NCBI GenBank assembly: GCA_963747255.1 | Contig: CAVVEG010000012.1 | Coordinates: 124,001-188,000 of the forward strand | Length of the DNA: 64,000 nt | Source: CAIYRG01 sp963747255 | Lineage (GTDB): Bacteria > Pseudomonadota > Alphaproteobacteria > Micropepsales > Micropepsaceae | Direction: 5' to 3' | Shown: positions 45,116 to 54,077 of the stretch, piece after piece | Layout of the letters: each line of letters opens with the position of its first letter | How positions within the stretch are numbered: position 1 is the first letter of the stretch | Made by a program: the position numbers and the translations under genes | The notes under the pieces: generated by a model | Databases searched by the model: none | Told to the model about the DNA's origin: nothing | Seen by the model: the letters and a program-made list of their open reading frames with translations, nothing else

Positions 45116-46106
45116 ATGAAGAAAGTTGCATTGACTGCTGCTCTTGCGGATTACGACCACGTGCGCGATCTCGCACTCGGCCGGGTTCAGCCCGACGGGA
45201 TTGAGCTGACCTGTCTCACTCTTCCGATCGAGGAGATTTTTTTCCGCTTCATCGTTTATCGGGAGTGGGAAGTCTCGGAGATCTCGTTTGCAAAATATGT
45301 CTCGCTGACCGCACAGGGTGACGAAAGCTATTGGGCGCTTCCGGTGTTTCCTTCGCGAGTGTTTCGCCACTCCTCACTTTATGTTCGCAGCGACGGACCA
45401 ATTTCTGCGATTGGCGATCTTTCCGGACGTCGCGTTGGTATCCCCGAATGGGCGCAAACAGCAGCCGTTTATTCGCGGGGCTTTTTGCAGCACCAGTACG
45501 GAATCGATCTGGCTTCGATTCGATTGGGTGCAGGCCGGCGTGAATCAGTCGGGCCGCATCGAAAAGGTCGACATCGACTTGCCGAAAGGCGTCAACCTCA
45601 CGCGCAGGCCTGACAAATCACTGAATGAGATGTTGCTGTCGGGTGAAATCGATGCGGCACTTGCCGCCCGGCCGCCGGATGCATTCGTCAGTGGCGATTC
45701 AAGAGTTCGGCGGCTGTTTCGAAATTACCGGGAGGTCGAGGAAAATTATTACAGGGCAACCGGGATATTTCCGATCATGCACGCGGTGGCTGTGCGGCGG
45801 GACGTGCTGCAGCAACATCCCTGGGTACCCCGCAATCTGTTCAAGGCTTTTGAGGAAGCCAGGCGCCGAAGCGTTGGGCGCGCGCTGGAAAGCACTGCTT
45901 CGCTTTTTCCGATCCCATGGGGAAACGAACATGCAGAACAAGGCATGCAGATCCTGGGAAAGGATTATTTCCCTTACGGCATCGATGATAACCGCACAAC
46001 GCTCACGGCTTTTTTGCGCTACGCTTATGAACAGGGCGTCTGCAAAAGGCTGCTGGATGTCGAGGAACTGTTTCCGCCGCAGCTTCACAGCACATATCGG
46101 GTATAA
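45116..46106 (+). CDS. Pht5/SsuA-like family protein, copy 4, frameshifted
   Basis: This is a 329-residue relative of the Pht5-like protein at 3009. The first half, from MKKVALTAALADYDHVRDL through EVSEISFAKYVSL, DLSGRRVGIPEWAQTAAVY and GIDLASI, reads in one frame. The rest, from DWVQAGVNQSGRIEKVDID to KDYFPYGIDDNRTT, reads in the next. The shift is near 45520, in ATTCGATTGGG, where one extra base explains it. Copy 1 and copy 4 are the closest pair by eye. There is no signal peptide. It is followed by gentisate dioxygenase and 3-hydroxybenzoate 6-hydroxylase; decarboxylation of a hydroxyphthalate to 3-hydroxybenzoate would link them. GGGGAG precedes the ATG. Confidence 0.75.
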
Positions 46107-46173
46107 CGTCCCATCGACTGATGTGAAATTCTAACGGCGGGCAAAGCAGTGGGACCGCCAAACAGGTGAAGAA

Positions 46174-47241
46174 ATGCAGGACGCATCGTCAATGCGACGG
46201 CCGGTTTCGACAAAGTCCCCGGAATTCGCTTCTTATTATAGCCGGCTTTCACAAAAGAACATTGCGCCGCTCTGGGAGGTTCTGAAAGACCTTGTCACCA
46301 CGGAGCCGGCGACGCCCGCCCTTCCCGCACACTGGCCCTATCAAGAGGTGCGTCCGCTGCTGTTTGAAGCCGGGAGATTGATTTCCGCCGAACAGGCGGA
46401 ACGCCGCGTGCTCGTGCTGGAAAATCCCGGGCTGCGCAACCTCTCGTCCATCACGCATTCGCTCTATGCCGGAATCCAGCTGGTTCTCCCCGGTGAGGTC
46501 GCACCGCAGCATCGGCACAGCCAGGCCGCACTGCGTTTCATCCTTGAGGGCAATGGTGCTACGACGACTGTGGAAGGCGAACGTTTCGAGATGTATCCGG
46601 GGGACCTGATCCTTACGCCGTCCTGGCAATGGCACGATCATCAGAACGAGACGAAAGAACCGATTGTGTGGCTGGACGGATTGGACATCGCGCTGGTGGC
46701 ATTGCTGGATGCCGGGTTTTCGCAGCATTCAAACCGCAAGGAACAGGAAGTCACGCGGGAAAAGGAATCCAGCCGCTCACTTTACGGCGCCAACCTGCTG
46801 CCGATAGACGATGCGCCGGCTTCGCTCAATTCGCCTTTGATGCGCTACCCCTATGCGGAAACACGCGCGGCACTGGAACGATTGAAGAGCACGACGGAAT
46901 GGGATTCCTGCCATGGAATTCGCATGCGCTATGCACACCCGCGCAGCGGCGACTGGGTGATGCCGACCATTGGACCGGCCATCCAGCTGGTGCCTGGAAA
47001 TCACACCACTGCGAATTATCGGTCCACGGATGGCGCGATTTTTGCGGTCGCCGAAGGGCACGGAATGGCAAAGATTGACAAAGAGACTTTCTCCCTTTCG
47101 CCACGGGATGTCTTTGTCTGTCCGGCCTGGAAATGGCGCAGTTTTTCGGCAGTGGAAGACCTTGTACTGTTCACGTTTTCGGACCGCCCGGTCCAGGAAA
47201 AGCTCGGCTTATGGCGCGAGGAACGCAGCGCATCCCACTGA
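46174..47241 (+). CDS. Gentisate 1,2-dioxygenase (bicupin)
   Basis: This is a 355-residue bicupin that cleaves gentisate to maleylpyruvate with Fe(II). The N-terminal segment NIAPLWEVLKDLVTTEPATP and the metal cluster APQHRHSQAALRFILEG near residue 110 are characteristic of the family. Further matches are GDLILTPSWQWHDHQN near 146 and the second cupin with DGAIFAVAEGHG near 285. It is four bases before the hydroxylase that makes gentisate from 3-hydroxybenzoate, a classic pairing. AGGTGAAG precedes the ATG. The assignment is strong because both sequence and neighbourhood agree. Confidence 0.9.
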   Translation: MQDASSMRRPVSTKSPEFASYYSRLSQKNIAPLWEVLKDLVTTEPATPALPAHWPYQEVRPLLFEAGRLISAEQAERRVLVLENPGLRNLSSITHSLYAGIQLVLPGEVAPQHRHSQAALRFILEGNGATTTVEGERFEMYPGDLILTPSWQWHDHQNETKEPIVWLDGLDIALVALLDAGFSQHSNRKEQEVTREKESSRSLYGANLLPIDDAPASLNSPLMRYPYAETRAALERLKSTTEWDSCHGIRMRYAHPRSGDWVMPTIGPAIQLVPGNHTTANYRSTDGAIFAVAEGHGMAKIDKETFSLSPRDVFVCPAWKWRSFSAVEDLVLFTFSDRPVQEKLGLWREERSASH

Positions 47242-47244
47242 AAC

Positions 47245-48414
47245 ATGGACATCCTGAGAGACAGCGACCGGCCAACCATTATTGTCGGTGGCGGCATCGG
47301 CGGACTTGCTGCGGCTTTGGCGCTGGCTGGACGAGGTTACCCGGCACTCGTCCTGGAACAGGCAGCGGAATTCCGCGAAGTCGGAGCCGGAATTCAGCTC
47401 GGCCCCAATTCCTGGCGCTGCCTGCGGACACTCGGGGTTGAGCCCCAGGCAAAAGGACTTGCGGTCCTGCCTGAAGCTCTCGTGATGATGGATGCCGTTA
47501 CGGCCGAACAGGTGATCTCCGTACCGCTACAGGATTTCGAACGCCGCTTTGGGGCGCCATACGCGCTGATCCATCGCGCAGACCTTCTCGATGCACTGCT
47601 TGAAACCTGCAGAAATTCCCCGCTGATCCGGCTTGAGACATCGCGTCAGGTCGCAGACTTTCGTGATAACGGCCGCATCGTGCAGTTGAGCACGGAAGAC
47701 GGCCGGCAATACGAAACGCCGGCGCTGATCGGTGCCGACGGACTGTGGTCAACAATTCGCGCAAGAATTCTTGGTGATGGAAAACCTCGCGTTGCCGGAC
47801 ACATTACCTATCGCTCGGTTCTGCCGGCGACGGAGGTTCCCGATTATTTGCGGCGCAATGAGATGATCCTCTGGTCCGGACCGAAATGTCATCTGGTCCA
47901 TTACCCGTTGCGCGGAGGCGAATTGTTCAACCTCGTCGCCGTCTTTCACAGCAACCGCTACGAAGAGGGGTGGAATTCCTTTGGCGATCCTGCCGAACTG
48001 CATGAGCGGTTTCAGCACACATGCGATGACGTCCGACTGATGCTCGGGAAAATTTCCGAATGGCGGATGTGGGTGCTCTGTGACCGGGAGCCCGTGAAGA
48101 TGTGGAGTAAGGGACGGGCTACGCTACTTGGCGACGCCGCGCACCCGATGCTCCAATATCTGGCGCAGGGCGCAGGCATGGCGTTGGAAGATTCCGTTTG
48201 CCTGGCCAGTTGCCTGGACGAAGCAGATACCGTCGAGCAGGCGTTCGCGACCTATCCCTTGAAGCGCTTCCTGCGCACCGGTCGCGTACAACTTACCGCA
48301 AGGCTTTACGGCGAATTCTACCACGCAGAAGGCGTGCGCAGGGAATTACGCAACGCCTATGTCAAGAATCTCGGCTATGAAGGATTGGCGTGGATTTACG
48401 AACACCGGGTGTAA
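47245..48414 (+). CDS. 3-hydroxybenzoate 6-monooxygenase-type FAD hydroxylase
   Basis: This is a 389-residue flavoprotein monooxygenase of the salicylate hydroxylase/3-hydroxybenzoate 6-hydroxylase group. It has the Rossmann motif GGGIGGLAAA near residue 15, the DG motif in IGADGLWSTIRAR near 150 and the GDAAHP motif with QYLAQGAGMALED near 295. It uses NADH and oxygen to hydroxylate an aromatic acid. Placement four bases after gentisate dioxygenase makes 3-hydroxybenzoate to gentisate the best guess; salicylate 5-type activity is another possibility. The convergent transporter gene ends six bases away. Confidence 0.87.
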   Translation: MDILRDSDRPTIIVGGGIGGLAAALALAGRGYPALVLEQAAEFREVGAGIQLGPNSWRCLRTLGVEPQAKGLAVLPEALVMMDAVTAEQVISVPLQDFERRFGAPYALIHRADLLDALLETCRNSPLIRLETSRQVADFRDNGRIVQLSTEDGRQYETPALIGADGLWSTIRARILGDGKPRVAGHITYRSVLPATEVPDYLRRNEMILWSGPKCHLVHYPLRGGELFNLVAVFHSNRYEEGWNSFGDPAELHERFQHTCDDVRLMLGKISEWRMWVLCDREPVKMWSKGRATLLGDAAHPMLQYLAQGAGMALEDSVCLASCLDEADTVEQAFATYPLKRFLRTGRVQLTARLYGEFYHAEGVRRELRNAYVKNLGYEGLAWIYEHRV

Positions 48415-48420
48415 TTCGGT

Positions 48421-49974
48421 TTAATGACCGGAGTGGCCGACACCCTCCAGCGCGTAGTAATCGGCAGGACTTGTTTCGTCTCGCCGCTGCTTTGCCAGCG
48501 CATTGAACACAAGCGTCAGGACCACCGCAGCCGTCAGATTGAAGATGAAAGAATAGACGGCGATAAAGGCGGGAATTGTCACGCCCAAAATCGTCAACGG
48601 GTATATCGGGCGAAAGCCGATACTTGCCGCCATCCATGTGCCTGTGACCATACCGATAAGCCAGCCGATCGACAGCGCGCGCGAATCCAGCCAGCGCGTG
48701 TAGAGACCGAAAATGACTGCTGGAAACGTATGGATAATCCAGATTCCGCCAAGCAATTGCATATAAATCGCGTATTGCCTGGGAAGAAATATGATGAACA
48801 TCAGCGCGCCAAACTTGACGACAAGTGACATCAATTTCGCCGTCCGTCCCTCGGTTACCGGGCTGCAATCCGGATTGATGAATTCGCGGTAGATATTGCG
48901 CGTGAACAGATTGGCCGCGGCAATCGACATGATCGCTGCCGGCACCAAAGCGCCGATCCCGATGGCTGCGAATGCAAAGCCGGTGAACCAGGAGGGAAAT
49001 ACCTGAAGAAACAGAGCCGGGACGGCAAAATTGGCCCCGAACTGTTTGAATGCATCGGCATAAACCGGCATTTTGCCGACGCCCGCAGCCAGCGCCATAT
49101 AACCCAGGAGAGCGATCAGGCCGAGCACGAATGAATAGGCCGGGAGAAGGGCCGCGTTGCGCCGGATCACGTTCCGGCTCGACGAAGAAAGCACACCTGT
49201 CACGGAGTGCGGGTACAAGAACAGAGCCAGCGCGGAACCGAGGAACAGGGTCGAATATCCCGTGTAGGCGCCGAAACTGTGGTCAAGCAACAATTGCTTC
49301 GGCGGCACCGCAGCAAATATCTTGCCCCAACCACCCACCTGCACTGGAATTGCAATCACGGCCACCAGAACCGTGATGTAGATCATGATATCCTTGATGA
49401 TCGCGATTGCAGCAGGTGCGCGCAGACCGCTGAAATAATCGAATGTCGCCAGAATCGCGAAGGCGATGATCAGCGGCAGATATGCCAGCGAGCCCGAGAG
49501 TTGCACGCCCATCGCCGCAATCACGACTTCAAGCCCGACCACTTGCAGCGCGATATATGGGAGCGTCGCAAGAATTCCGGTGAGCGCCACCGCGAGCGCC
49601 AGCCAGCGGTCGCCGTAACGGCCGCGGATGAAGTCCGCCGCCGTGATATATCCCCGAGCGCGGGCGACCGACCAAAGCCGCGGGAAAACCACGAAAACAA
49701 AGGGGTAGATGACAATCGTGTATGGTACGGCAAAAAAAGCGAGCGCACCGGCGCCAAATGCCAGTGCCGGCACCGCAATAAAGGTGTAGGCGGTATACAG
49801 ATCGCCACCGAGCAGAAACCAGGTGATTAGCGTCCCGAATTTTCCGCCCGCAAGTCCCCACTCGTGAATGTGATCAAGATTGCCGCGCCTCCAATGGGCC
49901 GCCGCAAATCCGACAAAACTCACAATGGCAAAGAAAAATACAAAAACAGCAAGAGCCGTCCAGTTCAGCGGCAT
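48421..49974 (-). CDS. Na+/solute symporter family permease (MctP-like)
   Basis: This is a 517-residue sodium:solute symporter family permease with about 13 helices. The N-terminal helix opens MPLNWTALAVFVFFFAIV, and the substrate-binding region reads GGDLYTAYTFIAVP near residue 60. Together with the small DUF3311 protein encoded four bases upstream it matches the monocarboxylate permease MctP arrangement of rhizobia, which imports pyruvate, lactate and similar acids. AGGGG precedes the ATG. It could take up short acids or an aromatic acid. Convergent with the 3-hydroxybenzoate hydroxylase gene. Confidence 0.83.
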   Translation of the reverse strand: MPLNWTALAVFVFFFAIVSFVGFAAAHWRRGNLDHIHEWGLAGGKFGTLITWFLLGGDLYTAYTFIAVPALAFGAGALAFFAVPYTIVIYPFVFVVFPRLWSVARARGYITAADFIRGRYGDRWLALAVALTGILATLPYIALQVVGLEVVIAAMGVQLSGSLAYLPLIIAFAILATFDYFSGLRAPAAIAIIKDIMIYITVLVAVIAIPVQVGGWGKIFAAVPPKQLLLDHSFGAYTGYSTLFLGSALALFLYPHSVTGVLSSSSRNVIRRNAALLPAYSFVLGLIALLGYMALAAGVGKMPVYADAFKQFGANFAVPALFLQVFPSWFTGFAFAAIGIGALVPAAIMSIAAANLFTRNIYREFINPDCSPVTEGRTAKLMSLVVKFGALMFIIFLPRQYAIYMQLLGGIWIIHTFPAVIFGLYTRWLDSRALSIGWLIGMVTGTWMAASIGFRPIYPLTILGVTIPAFIAVYSFIFNLTAAVVLTLVFNALAKQRRDETSPADYYALEGVGHSGH

Positions 49975-49978
49975 ACCC

Positions 49979-50197
49979 CTAACTCTCGCCCCGCGGTTCG
50001 GTGGCGTAATAGACAAACGCGGTCACGCCCATGCTGACGAAAATCCAGAGCAGCTGAAACCAATAGAAAAACGGGAAACCGAACAGGGTTGGTTCGATGC
50101 TGTTGTAGAGCGGCACATAAAGAACAAGCATCGGAATCAGAAGCAGCAACAGGATTTTCCCGCCGCCATTTCTTTCCGGCTCACCGCTATTGGCCAC
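49979..50197 (-). CDS. DUF3311 small membrane protein, partner of the symporter
   Basis: This is a 72-residue protein with two hydrophobic helices (LLLLLIPMLVLYVPLY and YWFQLLWIFVSMGVTAFVYY). This size and layout fit DUF3311, a small subunit-like protein habitually encoded just before MctP-type sodium/solute symporters. Its stop is four bases before the permease start, so they are co-translated. The family may stabilise or regulate the permease; no enzymatic motif is seen. Confidence 0.78.
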   Translation of the reverse strand: MANSGEPERNGGGKILLLLLIPMLVLYVPLYNSIEPTLFGFPFFYWFQLLWIFVSMGVTAFVYYATEPRGES

Positions 50198-50347
50198 CGC
50201 TCCCTCCCCCAGGTTTTTTCGTTGGGGACCTGATTAAGGCAAGTCCTTCGTTGTGCCAAGGAGTTACCCAACGCCTGACGGACAACCATTGTGGCGGCCC
50301 GCGCCGGATTGCGGTAGCCTGCGCCGAACCGGTCGCTGGAGGCACAA

Positions 50348-51151
50348 ATGTTCGCGAAGCTCAACCACATTGCCATCGTCAGCGAAAATTATGCCCAGCT
50401 CTGCAAGTTCTACGAAGCGATGTTCGGCATGACGACATCCTCGAAAACCCGCCCGGCGCGGGCGGTCACGGTGCGCGACGGATATATCGGCTTGAATATC
50501 AACCCACGGCGCGCCGGCCGGTCTGCCGGCTTCGATCACTTCGGTATCGAAGTGGAGGACTGCGAGGCCGCCTTTGACCGCATGCGTCGCTACTATCCGG
50601 CCGTGAAATGGCTCAAACGGCCGTCAAACCGGCCATTCGCCGGGATCACCACGCATGATCCGGACGGAAATGTCTTCGATATTTCGCAAAAGGACATGAC
50701 CAATCGGCGCGACGTCTATGTCGAAAATGACGGGCAGGTAAATCCTCGCCATATCGATCATTTCGCAATGCGGACTATCCATCCGACCGCCATAGCGGAA
50801 TTCTACACCCGGGTTTTCGAGCTCACGCCCATCAATCGGAAAGAAGGCGATCCGAATTACTATCTGACCGATGGCCATGTGACTTTGGTGATCATGCCCT
50901 GGGATATCACCGATTACGCGGGAACCGGGATCATCGGCTGCGGAATGGATCATATCGGATTCAAGGTTGAGAACCTGCAAAGTTGCAAAGAAGACATCGC
51001 TCGCATCGCTGCCGATAATCCGCGGCTGGCGCCGGAACCGGTTGGTACCGGTGCCGAAGGGGCGGCTTTGGCAGAGCTGTTCAAGCGCTCATGCCCTTTG
51101 GGAGAACATCTGTTGGCAGACAGCGATGGCGTTCTGATCGACATTCATTGA
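50348..51151 (+). CDS. VOC-family dioxygenase/glyoxalase-like protein
   Basis: This is a 267-residue vicinal oxygen chelate protein with two beta-alpha-beta-beta-beta repeats. The N-terminal half has LNHIAIVSENYAQLCKFYE near residue 4 and FDHFGIEVEDC near 60. The C-terminal half has RHIDHFAMRTIHPTAIAEFYT near 135 and DHIGFKVENLQ near 200, which supply the usual metal His/Glu positions. The length suits type I extradiol dioxygenases or glyoxalase-like hydrolases, but the sequence does not match a named catechol dioxygenase. GGAGG precedes the ATG. It is followed 15 bases on by a solute receptor, then BKACE. Confidence 0.75.
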   Translation: MFAKLNHIAIVSENYAQLCKFYEAMFGMTTSSKTRPARAVTVRDGYIGLNINPRRAGRSAGFDHFGIEVEDCEAAFDRMRRYYPAVKWLKRPSNRPFAGITTHDPDGNVFDISQKDMTNRRDVYVENDGQVNPRHIDHFAMRTIHPTAIAEFYTRVFELTPINRKEGDPNYYLTDGHVTLVIMPWDITDYAGTGIIGCGMDHIGFKVENLQSCKEDIARIAADNPRLAPEPVGTGAEGAALAELFKRSCPLGEHLLADSDGVLIDIH

Positions 51152-51166
51152 CTGATGGAGATGTCG

Positions 51167-52213
51167 ATGAGGCCGATCATCCGCGCAGCGGCGTTCGCCA
51201 TCACCGCAGTTGCGCTCATCGTCAATCCCGCGGCCTTCGCCGATCCGGTCAGCGACTTCTACAAGGACCGCCAGATCACAATGATCCTGTCGGCCGACGC
51301 TGGCGGCGGGTACGGAAGCTACGCGAATGCGTTTGCGCCATACCTCTCTGCGCATATTCCAGGCAAACCGAAAATTGTCGTGCAATACATGCCCGGTGCA
51401 GGTGGGCTGCGGGCAATGAATTATCTTTATTCGGCGGCCCCGAAAGACGGCAGCGTGATTGCGTTGGTCCATTCAAGTGTTCCGTTTGCGCCTCTTTATG
51501 GAATCGGCGCCGCCAAGTTCGATCCGCGCAAAATGGACTGGATCGGCTCGATCGACGCCACAACCGGCATTTGCGTAGCGTGGCACGCATCGAAGGTCAG
51601 AACGTGGAATGACCTTTTCGACAAGCGATATGTCGTGGGTGGTTCCGGCGCCGGATCTCAGATGGAGACGCTCCCGGCGATGCTGAACAAGCTGTTCGGC
51701 ACGAAAATCAGGGTCATCTCCGGTTACAGAGGAGGCAACGAAGTCTATCTCGCGATGGAGCGAGGAGAGGTCGATGGCCGCTGCGGGTCGCTGGTGTCGT
51801 CCATCAATTCAACTCGTCCCGACTGGTTCGCCCAGAAAAAGGTCTCCGTTCCGGTCCAGATCGCTCTGGAACGTGATCCGCAGTTTCCGGATTCTCCCGC
51901 GCTGATCGAATTCGCGAAGGACGAGCGCACAAAGCAAATTTTGCAGCTCATTCTCGCGCCCATGGCGATGGACCGTCCGATTTTAACTCCACCGGGCGTG
52001 CCTGCCGAACGCGTAGCGGCGTTGAAAGCGGCGTTTCATGCAGCCATGTCCGACCCCGCATTCCTTGCCGATGCAAAGAAGCAGCGCATCGAGGTCAAGG
52101 AAGTCGGCGGTGAAAAAGTCACGCAGATAATTTCGCGCGCTTTCGCAATGCCGCCGGACGTCGTTAAAGCGGCAAATGAAGCCATGGGCGGTACTGCCGG
52201 CCGCGCGGATTAG
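51167..52213 (+). CDS. Tripartite tricarboxylate transporter (TctC/Bug) receptor
   Basis: This is a 348-residue periplasmic solute-binding protein of the TctC/Bug family. The signal peptide ends PAAFA near residue 28, and the mature chain opens DPVSDFYKDRQITMILSADAGGGYGSYANAFAP; the AGGGYGSY loop and PGAGGLRAMNYLY are family features. ATG codons exist at 51155, 51161 and 51167; the last has GGAG at the best spacing. Bug proteins bind carboxylic acids including aromatic ones. The membrane subunits TctA and TctB are not visible in the window. The stop is one base from the BKACE start. Confidence 0.84.
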   Translation: MRPIIRAAAFAITAVALIVNPAAFADPVSDFYKDRQITMILSADAGGGYGSYANAFAPYLSAHIPGKPKIVVQYMPGAGGLRAMNYLYSAAPKDGSVIALVHSSVPFAPLYGIGAAKFDPRKMDWIGSIDATTGICVAWHASKVRTWNDLFDKRYVVGGSGAGSQMETLPAMLNKLFGTKIRVISGYRGGNEVYLAMERGEVDGRCGSLVSSINSTRPDWFAQKKVSVPVQIALERDPQFPDSPALIEFAKDERTKQILQLILAPMAMDRPILTPPGVPAERVAALKAAFHAAMSDPAFLADAKKQRIEVKEVGGEKVTQIISRAFAMPPDVVKAANEAMGGTAGRAD

Positions 52214-52214
52214 A

Positions 52215-53150
52215 ATGGTGGCGGCGCATCGAAAGGTCATCATTACCTGCGCGGTTACGGGCGCGATTCATACGCCCTCCATGTCTCGCTGGCTGCCGAT
52301 TACGCCTGATCAGATCGTCGATGATGCGCTGGCAGCCGCGGATGCCGGCGCAGCAATCCTTCATCTGCACGCCCGCGATCCTGAAACCGGGAAACCGGTG
52401 CACACCGCGGAAGCCTTCGCCCGTTTCCTGCCGCGGATCAAACAGAACACGAACGCCGTCATAAATCTCACGACCGGTGCCAGTCCGTTCATGAGCGTCG
52501 CGGAGCGCGTGACCCCTGCGGCTTTGTTCAAACCCGAGGTCGCATCGCTGAACATGGGCTCGATGAATTTCGGGCTGTTTCATCTTCTTGCCCGTTACCA
52601 GGCGTTCAAATTCGATTGGGAACGCGAACATCTGGAAAATTCGCGCGACCTCGTCTTTCGCAATTCCTTCAAGGATATCGAATTCATCCTGCAAACCTGC
52701 CATGCGAACGGCACGCGGTTCGAATTCGAGTGCTACGACATTGGCCATCTTTACAATCTGAAGCATTTTCTCGAACGCGAACTCGTGCAGCCGCCCCTCT
52801 TCGTACAGTCGGTCTTCGGAATCCTTGGGGGAATCGGCACACATCCGGAAGACGTCGCGCACATGAAGCGCACAGCAGATCGCCTTTTCGGAAGCGATTA
52901 CCGATGGTCAGTACTCGGCGCCGGTGCGGCGCAAATGCCGATTGCCGCGACAGCGGCGGCGATGGGCGCGAACGTCCGGGTCGGGCTGGAAGATTCCCTG
53001 TGGGCAGGCCCGAAGCGACTCGCGAAATCCAGCGCCGAACAGGTCCGCATTGTGCGCGGAATCGTCGAACGCCTGGGGCTCGAGATCGCAACGCCGGATG
53101 AAGCGCGCGATATGCTGTCATTGAAAGGCGCCGCGGAAGTCGCCTTTTAG
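52215..53150 (+). CDS. BKACE family (3-keto-5-aminohexanoate cleavage) protein
   Basis: This is a 311-residue BKACE-type enzyme (Claisen-type beta-keto acid cleavage, with Zn(II), acetyl-CoA-dependent). It opens KVIITCAVTGAIHTPSMSRWLPITPDQI, and the HLHARDPETGKP segment near residue 47 carries the metal His pair. The SVLGAGAAQMPIAATAAAMGANVRVGLEDS stretch near 240 is also typical. Family members cleave 3-keto acids from lysine, carnitine and other degradation pathways. Here it probably takes a beta-keto acid from ring cleavage. It is coupled to the TctC receptor gene by a one-base gap. Confidence 0.84.
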   Translation: MVAAHRKVIITCAVTGAIHTPSMSRWLPITPDQIVDDALAAADAGAAILHLHARDPETGKPVHTAEAFARFLPRIKQNTNAVINLTTGASPFMSVAERVTPAALFKPEVASLNMGSMNFGLFHLLARYQAFKFDWEREHLENSRDLVFRNSFKDIEFILQTCHANGTRFEFECYDIGHLYNLKHFLERELVQPPLFVQSVFGILGGIGTHPEDVAHMKRTADRLFGSDYRWSVLGAGAAQMPIAATAAAMGANVRVGLEDSLWAGPKRLAKSSAEQVRIVRGIVERLGLEIATPDEARDMLSLKGAAEVAF

Positions 53151-53171
53151 ATTCCCCGGGCCATTCTCCGG

Positions 53172-54077
53172 TCAGGCGATCATGTTCGCAAGTGTCCCGA
53201 TGTGCTCGATTTCTATTCGAACGGAATCGCCCGCTTTGAGAAATTCGCCACGCGCCACGCCGACCCCCGCGGGCGTACCGGTCAGGATGACATCGCCGGG
53301 ATATAGCGTCATTCCGCGCGAGAGATGCGCGATCTGCTCCGCAACCGAGAAAATCATTTCCCGGGTGTTTGAGTCCTGTTTCAGGACATCGTTCACCCAG
53401 AGCCGCAGCCCGAGATTTTGTGGATCCGCAATCTCGCTCGCGGGCACAATCCACGGCCCCAGAGGGCAGGAACCGTCAAAACATTTTTGCCCTGTCCAGT
53501 CGTGACCGAATGGCGACCTTGGATCGATATCGGGACGGCGTCCGAGATCGCGGGCGGAGAGATCGTTGGCCGCGGTGTAGCCCGCCACGTAATCCAGCGC
53601 ATTCTCCGGCGAAACATTCTTCACCGGTTTTCCGATTACAGCCGCGAGTTCAACTTCCCAATCCAGCTTCGCGGAGTAATGCGCCGCCGTGACGGTTGCT
53701 CCGGGATCGGTGACACAGCGCGTCGACTTCAGAAAATGCCAGGGCTGCCCTCGTTTGGCATTGGGATCGTGTGGGCGGTTGAGACTACGCGCCATCTCCA
53801 TCGCGTGGTCGCGGTAATTCGCTCCCGCGCAATAAATCGCGCTGGGCCACAATACCGGTGCACGAAAATCGGCCTCTTCAACTGGCCACCCGCCTGACAA
53901 GATACCGGCCACCCTGGTCGCAATCCGGTCATTGCTGCGCGGCCAATCTGCAAGAATATCCAACACTGTCCGGTAAGCCGGTTCCCCGCTGGTTTCTGCC
54001 GCATCGAATAGGGATCCGCCAGCTACAATGCCGGCGCGCGGTCCGGTCTTTCCCTGATAGGTTGCCAATCGGTACAC
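53172..54077 (-). CDS. Fumarylacetoacetate hydrolase-family protein, copy 2
   Basis: This is a 301-residue FAH-family hydrolase. The metal site is LDWEVELAAVIGK near residue 140, the earlier motif IYCAGANYRDHAMEM is near 82 and GTPAGVG is near 270. It is only distantly similar to copy 1 at 42675 and is closer to the 2-hydroxyhepta-2,4-diene-1,7-dioate isomerase branch. It could be a decarboxylase, isomerase or hydrolase for a ring-opened dicarboxylic acid. It is convergent with BKACE (22 bases apart) and follows the molybdenum hydroxylase remnant on the same strand. Confidence 0.8.
   Translation of the reverse strand: MYRLATYQGKTGPRAGIVAGGSLFDAAETSGEPAYRTVLDILADWPRSNDRIATRVAGILSGGWPVEEADFRAPVLWPSAIYCAGANYRDHAMEMARSLNRPHDPNAKRGQPWHFLKSTRCVTDPGATVTAAHYSAKLDWEVELAAVIGKPVKNVSPENALDYVAGYTAANDLSARDLGRRPDIDPRSPFGHDWTGQKCFDGSCPLGPWIVPASEIADPQNLGLRLWVNDVLKQDSNTREMIFSVAEQIAHLSRGMTLYPGDVILTGTPAGVGVARGEFLKAGDSVRIEIEHIGTLANMIA

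Noticed and set aside
52684..53454. A 256-residue minus-strand frame across BKACE and the FAH gene
   Set aside because: It shadows two clear genes, is rich in Arg and Cys, and has no recognisable motif.
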